Shown here in pieces: positions 1 to 5,891 of a stretch of DNA of 7,453 nt; position 1 is the first letter of the stretch; every line of letters begins with the position of its first letter. The position numbers and the translations under genes were made by a program. The stretch comes from Candidatus Marinamargulisbacteria bacterium SCGC AAA071-K20. Its GTDB lineage: Bacteria > Margulisbacteria > Marinamargulisbacteria > GCA-2716485 > AAA071-K20. The notes under the pieces are model-generated. The model made no database searches and had not been told where the DNA came from. It worked only from the letters and a program-made list of their open reading frames with translations. Location: positions 1 through 7,453 of the forward strand of contig QFBU01000059.1 of assembly GCA_003265975.1 (NCBI GenBank), in the 5' to 3' direction.

Positions 1-402
1 TACGGTAGTACTATCCTATTTTTTCTCTTAAATTTAACGTTGACTCATCAAAAACAACAAACTGAAAATCATGCACTAGATGAAAAATTTAGATTTGAAA
101 AAGTTAAACGCCATTTAGTTAAAGAGTTTGATTTTATTAAGGACATTAAAAGGCAATCAATTTCTACAAAATTATCAACAGTAGATCAATTACTATCATT
201 ACCATTAATTTTCACTAAAATAACAACTACACAAAACAACACAACTTTTGAGGGATATCTCAAAGAAAATAACTATACAGACTACCAATCAAAATTATCA
301 GTGTTAAAACAACAATTTAAAGTATCAATTACTTCAAGAAAAAGAAAAAGCTTATTTATATTGCGAGGTAAAATTTATGATCAAAACATTAAAACAATAT
401 AA
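1..402 (+). CDS. PilN/GspL/MshI-like inner-membrane assembly protein, 5'-truncated by the window edge
   Basis: The frame is open from base 1, so the gene starts upstream of the window and the TTG at 40 is only an internal leucine codon. The visible 133 residues begin with a hydrophobic run (YGSTILFFLLNLTL, residues 1-14), consistent with a transmembrane helix. A charged, Lys/Glu-rich, probably coiled-coil stretch follows (about 17-52), then a short alpha/beta domain (about 65-133) starting near LPLIFTKI. A membrane anchor, coiled coil and ferredoxin-like C-terminus is the layout of PilN and of the C-terminal part of GspL and MshI. Those proteins form the periplasmic platform linking the cytoplasmic motor to the secretin in type IV pili and type II secretion. 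The call rests on this topology and on the next two genes; sequence motifs are weak. The end overlaps the next gene by 26 bp, implying coupled translation. The family is likely; pilus versus secretion role is open. Confidence 0.6.
   Translation, partial: YGSTILFFLLNLTLTHQKQQTENHALDEKFRFEKVKRHLVKEFDFIKDIKRQSISTKLSTVDQLLSLPLIFTKITTTQNNTTFEGYLKENNYTDYQSKLSVLKQQFKVSITSRKRKSLFILRGKIYDQNIKTI
365..369 (+). promoter_or_regulatory. Ribosome binding site of the PilO/GspM-like gene
   Basis: GAGGT lies 7 nt before the ATG at 377, inside the end of the upstream gene. It fixes the start of the small PilO/GspM-like protein and shows that the 26-bp overlap is real rather than an over-extended start. Confidence 0.65.
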
Positions 403-736
403 AGAGCCCAGTATTTTGATTAGCCTAGCGTTATGGGCTTTTATAACAATATCGACTACACAGCATTTAAATAGCCTCCGAGCAGGGTATTTCAACAATA
501 TAGCCCAAACATTCAAGTCCATTTCTAAAACTAAAAACAGGACTGTCTTTCTAAAAAGGACCTTAGAAAAAAAAAATTTAACTGTAGTCCTAAATAAGGA
601 TGTCATCACTATACATACAAAAGAAATACTTAAGGGATATACGCAATTAAAAACCGCATTAATCCAATTGGGAATAGACTTCAACGCTCTACAAATCAAT
701 ACGAAAGACAAAAAAATAACATGTGTTTTAAAATAA
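377..736 (+). CDS. Small PilO/GspM/MshJ-like bitopic membrane protein
   Basis: This 119-residue protein has a short basic N-terminus (MIKTLKQYKE), one transmembrane helix (about residues 12-28, SILISLALWAFITIS) and a periplasmic remainder. A helical stretch (about 32-65) is followed by a compact alpha/beta region with strands near LTVVLNKDVITIH (68-80) and ALQINTKDKKITCVLK (104-119). That is the topology of PilO, GspM and MshJ, which pair with the PilN/GspL-type protein on the periplasmic face of the inner membrane. It is clearly shorter than typical PilO or GspM (roughly 160-210 aa), with room for only one ferredoxin-like domain. It starts inside the upstream gene and runs 16 bp into the secretin gene. 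A run of ten A residues (567-576) encodes Glu-Lys-Lys-Asn. No conserved motif was recognised, so the function rests on topology and neighbours. Confidence 0.55.
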   Translation: MIKTLKQYKEPSILISLALWAFITISTTQHLNSLRAGYFNNIAQTFKSISKTKNRTVFLKRTLEKKNLTVVLNKDVITIHTKEILKGYTQLKTALIQLGIDFNALQINTKDKKITCVLK

Positions 737-1680
737 GGTTTCTAAAATCAATCCTCTTTATACTGGTATTTGCCCCCTCTTCCACAATCAATGCTAACGA
801 CAATCCATTTGATCTATCAAACCTGGAAGCAGATATACAAGACGTGCAAAATCAGGAATACATCACACACTATTTAAACTATACAAATACAAAAGACCTA
901 GAAACAATAATTAATACTATAGACCCCAATCATTTTTTAATATTTGATCATCCAAACAACCGAGTATTAATTCCCCAGAACCAAGACAAAGACTTTTTTG
1001 TACAAACAATTAAAGGATTAGACACTCGTCCAAAACAACTCTCATTAGAAATAAAAGTAGTAGAAATAAATTATGCAGATTTTGAGCAGTACCAATCTTT
1101 ATTTTCTAAAATTGGTGAAGGGTTTTATATAAGCTACGATATGATAAACAACAAAACTATCCCCTCAAAACTTATCAACAGTACTTTAATAAATTTAGAA
1201 CAAAATGGAGATGCAAAGATTTTAGCAAAGCCGAAAATCATGAGTAAAAACAACAACAAAACGATACTAAATATAGGAGAAAAACATCCCTATATTGTTT
1301 TTAATAACCATAATAATTCAGTAGTAAAAACAGTAAAATATGTGGAATCAGGAATTAAGTTAAACTTTACACCAAGAATCACAAACGATAATTATATTGA
1401 TCTAAAGATAAAAGTAGATATTATTCATATCAAATATTTAAAAGAGGTAGACTCGAATCAACTCCCAGTTCTTTCACACAGAGAAATAGAAAGTAAGGTA
1501 GTTATTAAAAACAAGCATACAATCGCTCTAGCCGGTATGTTTGAAGAAAAAACAAACCTAAATAAAGGAGGCTTTCCTATACTAAAAGCGATTCCAATTA
1601 TTGGTCATCTTTTCAAATACAAAATCAGCGCTAAAGAACACTCTGACATAATGATTTTCATCACCCCAAAGATCCTCTAA
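721..1680 (+). CDS. Short secretin (PilQ/GspD/MshL family), outer-membrane channel
   Basis: The 319-residue protein starts with a Sec signal peptide (hydrophobic about residues 8-19, likely cleavage after INA at 25). A single N1-type domain (about 47-100) carries the usual end, LDTRPKQLSLEIKVVEI (100-116). The secretin core follows: LAKPKIMSKNNNKTILNIGE (168-187) matches the family's 'P-x-NN-x-A-x-I-x-G' region, GIKLNFTPRI starts at 211, and the C-terminal signature GGFPILKAIPIIGHLF lies at 283-298, ending in FITPKIL. Secretins form multimeric outer-membrane gates for pili, type II secretion or filamentous phage. PilQ, GspD and MshL are usually over 500 aa; this one lacks N0 and extra N-domains, and there is no S-domain after the core. 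It has no lipobox, so it may need a separate pilotin or insert itself. There is no clear Shine-Dalgarno sequence before ATG 721; coupling to the overlapping upstream gene is likely. Family certain; system type uncertain. Confidence 0.88.
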   Translation: MCFKIRFLKSILFILVFAPSSTINANDNPFDLSNLEADIQDVQNQEYITHYLNYTNTKDLETIINTIDPNHFLIFDHPNNRVLIPQNQDKDFFVQTIKGLDTRPKQLSLEIKVVEINYADFEQYQSLFSKIGEGFYISYDMINNKTIPSKLINSTLINLEQNGDAKILAKPKIMSKNNNKTILNIGEKHPYIVFNNHNNSVVKTVKYVESGIKLNFTPRITNDNYIDLKIKVDIIHIKYLKEVDSNQLPVLSHREIESKVVIKNKHTIALAGMFEEKTNLNKGGFPILKAIPIIGHLFKYKISAKEHSDIMIFITPKIL

Positions 1681-1695
1681 ACCCCTGGAAAGTTC

Positions 1696-1724
1696 TTTAC
1701 AAATAAAAGCTCCCTTGTCATAAT
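1696..1724 (+). promoter_or_regulatory. Predicted sigma-70 promoter of the polysaccharide operon
   Basis: TTTACA (1696-1701, 5/6 to TTGACA) and CATAAT (1719-1724, 5/6 to TATAAT) are separated by exactly 17 bp. Transcription would begin near 1731, about 100 nt before the export gene. It would run directly into the hairpin at 1750-1794. This is the best promoter match in the gap. An alternative -35 (TTGTCA at 1715) has no good -10 partner. It is a prediction from sequence only. Confidence 0.6.
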
Positions 1725-1749
1725 ACGTTTGATCTTAATTGATCGGATT

Positions 1750-1794
1750 AAGCTCTGGAAGATCCCCCCCCTATTCCAGAGCTTTTTCTTTTTT
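1750..1794 (+). terminator. Intrinsic terminator, possibly an attenuator of the export operon
   Basis: AAGCTCTGGAA (1750-1760) and TTCCAGAGCTT (1774-1784) are perfect 11-bp complements around a 13-nt loop that contains eight consecutive C. They are followed by a nearly pure T-tract (1783-1794, one C). This is a textbook Rho-independent terminator. It ends transcripts from the secretin cluster. Because it lies downstream of the predicted promoter at 1696-1724, it may also restrict expression of the polysaccharide operon unless bypassed. Confidence 0.88.
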
Positions 1795-1812
1795 ATTTGA
1801 TAGGATTTACTT

Positions 1813-1816
1813 GAGG
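1813..1816 (+). promoter_or_regulatory. Ribosome binding site of the export gene
   Basis: GAGG lies 12 nt before ATG 1829, a somewhat long spacing. With the signal peptide that begins at this ATG it supports 1829 as the start, not the in-frame TTG at 1739, which sits upstream of the terminator hairpin. Confidence 0.5.
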
Positions 1817-1828
1817 TTAACAATAACG

Positions 1829-4402
1829 ATGAAACGACTACTATTTTTTTCAATCTCTATTTTATTCACACTTTGTTCATTGAGCTATGCAATCCCAGCC
1901 TCGGTTCTAGACAATATTACAGCAAATGACATCCAGGCTTTTAGATCTCAGAAACAGACTCAAAGTAAAAGTACCGTTAAAAACAAAAAACAAATAAAAG
2001 ACATAGAACAAGAAGCGAATAACAATGCCCAAGAAAACAATAACAACGAAATTAACAAAGAAAAGCTCCCCAAGCTTTCACAAACCGAAAAATTATTCTT
2101 TGAACTAGAAATAAAGCGAAAACCTGAAATTGAAATTCCTGAAACTTTAATCTCAACTTTTAAAACACCTACTACTAATAAAAAAGAACAAAAAAAAGGT
2201 TCCTCAATCATAGTACACCCAGAAAGAGTCCCCTATAAATATGAAAAGATTCAAGACAATATATCCAACAGTGAAAAAAACGAACTCTTGAAAAAAGAAA
2301 TGACTATTGAAATAGAGTCCACTAAAAAAGAGATCCACACTAGTTATCTGCTACAAAACAAACATAAAATCGTATACCAATTTGGTTATGATTATTTCAA
2401 CAGTGAAGTAAACATAGAAGAAGAGAATCCCAATCTTATTCCTATTAACCAAAACTACTTACTTGGACCTGGAGACAAACTACTCATACGTATTTGGGGG
2501 AAAATTGAAGAAGAATTTCAAACCCCTATCGACAAAAATGGAAACATTTATATACCAAGAATTGGTCATATAAACTTGAACGACGTCAAATTTAAAGATG
2601 TTAAAAAGGTAATTAAAAAAGCATTAAACAAACACTACGTAAATTTTGAAGTAAGCATAACTATTGCCGAGTTAAAATCAATTACAGTTTACGTAATTGG
2701 AAATGTAAAACGACCAGGCTCATATGAAATTTCATCACTATCATCAGCCATTAATGCACTATACAAAGCAGGCGGCCCAACAAAACAAGGATCACTTAGA
2801 TCTATCAAGTTAAATCAGCAAAACAAAGACTCTAAAACAATAGATCTCTATGACTATTTAATTTATGGAAATAACAATAACTACATTACATTAAAAGATC
2901 AGGACACAATTTTTGTTCCACCACTCGGCAATGTTGTTAAAATTACTGGACAGGTAAAGCGTCCTGGAATATACGAGATTAGTAAAAACACGCCTCTAGA
3001 CAAAGCAATATCAAGCTTCTCTGGAGGCTTCTCTATAAACGCTAATACCAATATACAAAGTATCAGTCGAGAAACTAAACGTGGACGAACAATGATTGAC
3101 ATTAAAAACCCAAGTAAAACTAAGCTTCTCAATGGGGATATAATCAACATAAAAGAATCAAACTATATACACACTAATGTTGTAAGTATCAAAGGAAATG
3201 TCTTTAGCGAAGGGACCTTCCAGTACTCTAAAAACATGACACTGTCTGACCTAATAAACAAAGCTCAGGGAATGAAAAAAAACACAGCTACAAATTATAT
3301 TGAGTTATATCGTTTCCGATCTGATTTAAATAGAAAGGTAATGATTTTAAACTCTGAAAAAGATAAAAACTTTAAACTTGAACCTCTTGATGTCATCAAC
3401 ATTAATAATAAAAATATACTTACAAAAAGAGAATCCGTCTTTGTAGATGGGGCTGTTCAAAACCCTGGGTATTACTACCTCTTTGATGAGATGACCACAT
3501 ATGACTTAGTAATTCTTGCAAAACTAAAACCCTCTGCAGAATTAAATCAAGTTGAACTATTCAGAAATGACAATGGTCTTGAGGCTCTATTTAAAATTGA
3601 CCTCAACAAGATCATTAACAAGCCTTCAGAAAGTTTAAACATTTCACTAGTAGCAAATGACCACCTCTTTATAAGGAGCAAAACAAATGCTAATCGTTTT
3701 AATAAAATTATACTCACAGGCCAAGTGCATTACCCAGGAACTTACTTAGCCAGAGACGACGAGTCGTTAGAAAGCATCATAAATCGTGCCGGTGGTCTAA
3801 CCAAAAAAGCATTTCCTCAAGGTGCTCGTTTTTATAGAGAAGCTACAAAGCAAATTGAGGCTTCGGGGCGAAAGAAAGTACTAGAAGAAGAACGAAAACG
3901 ACTCATTTTTGACGATAAAAGAATTGACTCAGTGACCGCTCAAAATCAAGATGTATATGAACGAGCCATCAAATTTTTAGAGGAAAAAGTTAAAGAAAGT
4001 AAAGGGCGTATTACTATTAACCTTAAAGATATAATTTCCAAAAGAACTACGCTACTAATCGAAAATGGTGACACACTCCATATCCCCAAAACGCCAGCAA
4101 CTGTTCAAGTTGTAGGAGGTGTTCAACAGCCCACTGCCATAGTTTATGAGAATACAAAAAGCACTTCCTTTTATATCAAGCAGTCAGGTGGGCTTACGTC
4201 TTATGCTAACAAGAAAAAAATATACATATTCAAGGCAAACGGATCTATAACTCTTAATAAATCATACGTTGAAAAAGGAGACACCATATACGTTCCAGAA
4301 AAAATTAAGCGTCGTGTAAATTGGCTAGCTGTTTCAACAAGCATCACGCAGGTGTTATTTAACACCATTACCAGTTTAAAACTAACAGGTATAATTCCTT
4401 AA
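1829..4402 (+). CDS. Large Wza-family polysaccharide export protein with about six SLBB repeats (WbfF/OtnA-like)
   Basis: This 857-residue protein is the likely outer-membrane/periplasmic exit channel for the polysaccharide made by the downstream genes. It has a signal peptide (residues 1-21, cleavage after SYA; the Cys at 16 is not in a good lipobox). A polar Lys/Asn/Glu-rich linker follows (about 35-200). The Poly_export domain begins at YLLGPGDKL (210-218). G-x-V-x-x-P-type SLBB starts follow at 291 (GNVKRPGSYE), 374 (GQVKRPGIYE), 456 (GNVFSEGTF), 541 (GAVQNPGYYY), 631 (GQVHYPGTYL) and 763 (GGVQQPTAI). A charged helical insert (about 678-745) separates the last two. The C-terminal helix (about 828-857, NWLAVSTSITQVLF...) could form the helical barrel that Wza uses to cross the outer membrane. 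Classic Wza is about 380 aa, so this belongs to the long WbfF/OtnA type of Vibrio capsule loci. The lack of a lipobox differs from Wza. The family is clear; the subgroup name is from memory. Confidence 0.9.
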   Translation: MKRLLFFSISILFTLCSLSYAIPASVLDNITANDIQAFRSQKQTQSKSTVKNKKQIKDIEQEANNNAQENNNNEINKEKLPKLSQTEKLFFELEIKRKPEIEIPETLISTFKTPTTNKKEQKKGSSIIVHPERVPYKYEKIQDNISNSEKNELLKKEMTIEIESTKKEIHTSYLLQNKHKIVYQFGYDYFNSEVNIEEENPNLIPINQNYLLGPGDKLLIRIWGKIEEEFQTPIDKNGNIYIPRIGHINLNDVKFKDVKKVIKKALNKHYVNFEVSITIAELKSITVYVIGNVKRPGSYEISSLSSAINALYKAGGPTKQGSLRSIKLNQQNKDSKTIDLYDYLIYGNNNNYITLKDQDTIFVPPLGNVVKITGQVKRPGIYEISKNTPLDKAISSFSGGFSINANTNIQSISRETKRGRTMIDIKNPSKTKLLNGDIINIKESNYIHTNVVSIKGNVFSEGTFQYSKNMTLSDLINKAQGMKKNTATNYIELYRFRSDLNRKVMILNSEKDKNFKLEPLDVININNKNILTKRESVFVDGAVQNPGYYYLFDEMTTYDLVILAKLKPSAELNQVELFRNDNGLEALFKIDLNKIINKPSESLNISLVANDHLFIRSKTNANRFNKIILTGQVHYPGTYLARDDESLESIINRAGGLTKKAFPQGARFYREATKQIEASGRKKVLEEERKRLIFDDKRIDSVTAQNQDVYERAIKFLEEKVKESKGRITINLKDIISKRTTLLIENGDTLHIPKTPATVQVVGGVQQPTAIVYENTKSTSFYIKQSGGLTSYANKKKIYIFKANGSITLNKSYVEKGDTIYVPEKIKRRVNWLAVSTSITQVLFNTITSLKLTGIIP

Positions 4403-4408
4403 CAACTA

Positions 4409-4933
4409 ATGTCAAAAGCAGTCTTTCTAGACAGAGATGGCGTTATAAACGTTGATTCTGGTTATGTTCACAGCAAAGAAAAGTTTATATTTATCGAAAA
4501 CATTTTTGATTTATGTTTACACCTTCAAAATCTGGGTTACTTATTGATAGTAATTACAAATCAGTCTGGGATCGATCGCGGATATTATACAGAAGAAACC
4601 TTTAATCAATTAAGCAAATGGATGACCGACACATTTAAGAAAAACCATATTGAAATTTCAAAAGTTTACTACTGTCCAGACACACCTGAAAAAGCTACTT
4701 TTATGCGAAAGCCCAACCCTGGAATGATTCTTAATGCAAAAGAAGAATTTGATATAGATTTAGACAAATCTTGGTTAATTGGAGATAAACTAACCGATAT
4801 TGAAGCAGGGGAAAATGCAAAAATAAACAACTTAATTCTGTTCCAAGAAAGTTCTGCGTTGCACAAAAAAGACAAAGAACGGTATCATATAACTTGTAGT
4901 TTAAATGAAATAAAAAATATCATCTCAAGGTAA
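4409..4933 (+). CDS. HAD-family phosphatase, GmhB-like (heptose bisphosphate phosphatase type) with degenerate zinc loop
   Basis: The 174-residue protein has the complete HAD catalytic set. LDRDGVIN holds nucleophile D8 and acid/base D10, TNQSG (50-54) is motif II, RKPNPGM (100-106) is motif III, and GDKLTD (125-130) gives the Mg-binding acidic residues D126 and D130. Length and motifs match the histidinol-phosphatase/GmhB subfamily, whose GmhB members remove the 7- or 1-phosphate from heptose 1,7-bisphosphate. GmhB normally has a Cys-x-His...Cys-x-Cys zinc loop just before RKP. Here the loop is shortened to CPDTPEKATFM (89-99), with one Cys and no His, so zinc binding is probably lost. It starts 6 bp after the export gene and ends 7 bp before the epimerase, so it is co-expressed with sugar-nucleotide genes. 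A heptose-precursor role is likely, but no other heptose gene is visible; another sugar-phosphate substrate is possible. Confidence 0.82.
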   Translation: MSKAVFLDRDGVINVDSGYVHSKEKFIFIENIFDLCLHLQNLGYLLIVITNQSGIDRGYYTEETFNQLSKWMTDTFKKNHIEISKVYYCPDTPEKATFMRKPNPGMILNAKEEFDIDLDKSWLIGDKLTDIEAGENAKINNLILFQESSALHKKDKERYHITCSLNEIKNIISR

Positions 4934-4936
4934 GGA
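4932..4936 (+). promoter_or_regulatory. Ribosome binding site of the epimerase
   Basis: AAGGA overlaps the stop codon of the phosphatase gene and lies 4 nt before ATG 4941. A second AAGG (4927-4930) lies 10 nt upstream of the start. The arrangement supports the chosen start and coupled translation. Confidence 0.55.
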
Positions 4937-4940
4937 CATT

Positions 4941-5891
4941 ATGGCAAAGTATCTAGTAACAGGCGCAGCAGGTTTTATCGGATCTAATATAGTTGAACAC
5001 TTACTCGACAAAGGTGAGACGGTTGTTGCTCTAGACAATTTTAGCACCGGTCATAAACATAATTTTGGTTTTATCGAAACACACCCTAACAAGAATTTAT
5101 TCAAACTAATTGAAGGAGATGTCAGAAATCTCGATACTTGTAACGACGCTTGTAAAGATATTGATTTCGTCTTACATCAAGCCGCTTTAGGGTCTGTCCC
5201 TCGTTCAATGGAATTACCTGTATTGTACGAAGAAAACAATACAATAGGTACATTAAATATGATGATTGCCGCTCGAGACGCCAAAGTAAAACGATTTGTA
5301 TATGCATCCTCATCATCTGTTTACGGTGACACGCCCACCTTACCTAAGATAGAAACTATGCGCCCTACTCCAATGTCTCCATATGCAGTTACAAAATTAG
5401 CAAAAGAACTTTACGGGTCAATTTTTTTTAATTCCTACGGACTACAAACTATAGGTCTAAGATACTTCAACGTATTTGGTCCAAAACAAGATCCTAACTC
5501 TCAATATGCAGCTGCAATACCAAAATTTATTACATCAGCTCTAAACTCAGAACCTATTACAATTTATGGGGATGGAGAACAAACAAGAGATTTCACCTTT
5601 ATAGACAACGTTATCGACGCCAATTTATCTGCCTGTACTGCAAAAATAGAAGCCTGCGCAAAGGCCTATAATATAGGATGTGGAGAACGCATATCAATTA
5701 ACGATTTAATAAATAATATTATTACGATTACCAATTCAACATCTAAGCCAATTCATATTGATCCTAGAGCTGGTGACGTTAGAGACAGCCTTGCTAGTAT
5801 CGACCTCTCCAAGAAATATCTTGGACTTAGTAAATTTATAAAGCTAAAAGAAGGACTAGCCAAGACTATAGAGTGGTACCAAAATAAATGA
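4941..5891 (+). CDS. UDP-N-acetylhexosamine 4-epimerase, WbpP/TviC type
   Basis: This 316-residue protein is an extended short-chain dehydrogenase/reductase epimerase. The NAD-binding motif is GAAGFIGS (8-15), with LDNFSTGHKHN close behind (from 31). The Ser of the triad lies in SSSSVYG (123-129), and Y148/K152 are in YAVTK. HQAALGSVPRS and LRYFNVFGPKQDPNSQYAA are typical of the WbpP/TviC group, which interconverts UDP-GlcNAc/UDP-GalNAc and, even better, their uronic acids. Length is slightly below WbpP/TviC (about 340), mainly at the N-terminus, and the protein looks complete. It acts in the cytoplasm. The stop codon overlaps the start of the next gene (ATGA), the matching 6-dehydrogenase, so the pair most likely makes UDP-GalNAcA for the surface polysaccharide. 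Plain UDP-Glc/UDP-GlcA epimerase activity cannot be excluded from sequence. Confidence 0.88.
   Translation: MAKYLVTGAAGFIGSNIVEHLLDKGETVVALDNFSTGHKHNFGFIETHPNKNLFKLIEGDVRNLDTCNDACKDIDFVLHQAALGSVPRSMELPVLYEENNTIGTLNMMIAARDAKVKRFVYASSSSVYGDTPTLPKIETMRPTPMSPYAVTKLAKELYGSIFFNSYGLQTIGLRYFNVFGPKQDPNSQYAAAIPKFITSALNSEPITIYGDGEQTRDFTFIDNVIDANLSACTAKIEACAKAYNIGCGERISINDLINNIITITNSTSKPIHIDPRAGDVRDSLASIDLSKKYLGLSKFIKLKEGLAKTIEWYQNK

Larger units (their letters stand above)
1681..1828 (+). other. Intergenic control region between the secretin cluster and the polysaccharide operon
   Basis: This 148-bp stretch is the only sizeable non-coding DNA in the window. In order it holds a promoter (1696-1724), a cluster of GATC sites at 1731, 1741 and 1761, a terminator hairpin with a C8 loop tract (1750-1794), and the leader with the ribosome binding site of the export gene. 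The ops/JUMPstart core GGCGGTAG was not found. Confidence 0.8.

Noticed and set aside
4..12. GGTAGTAC near the left edge as an ops/JUMPstart element
   Set aside because: It only partly resembles the GGCGGTAG core and lies inside a coding region of a different cluster.
40..402. TTG start at 40 as the beginning of the first gene
   Set aside because: The frame is open to base 1 and the codons before 40 encode a hydrophobic run that fits the transmembrane helix, so the gene starts outside the window.
352..711. 119-aa reverse-strand reading frame opposite the PilO-like gene
   Set aside because: It mirrors the coding strand of a gene with a good ribosome binding site and operon context, and shows no recognisable domain.
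1715..1743. TTGTCA at 1715 as an alternative -35 box
   Set aside because: No acceptable -10 lies 16-18 bp downstream; the TTTACA/CATAAT pair is clearly better.
1797..1824. TTGATA/AACAAT as a promoter downstream of the terminator
   Set aside because: The -10 is poor (4/6) and the predicted start would fall at or past ATG 1829, leaving no ribosome binding site on the transcript.
1739..1828. In-frame TTG at 1739 giving a longer export protein
   Set aside because: The extension would be translated through the terminator hairpin, has no signal peptide at its start and no ribosome binding site. ATG 1829 starts a clean signal peptide.
1960..2211. Reverse-strand reading frames inside the export, phosphatase, epimerase and dehydrogenase genes (also 2899-3150, 4669-4875, 5122-5316, 6445-6636)
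   Set aside because: All lie fully within strongly supported genes and have no motifs of their own; they are shadows.
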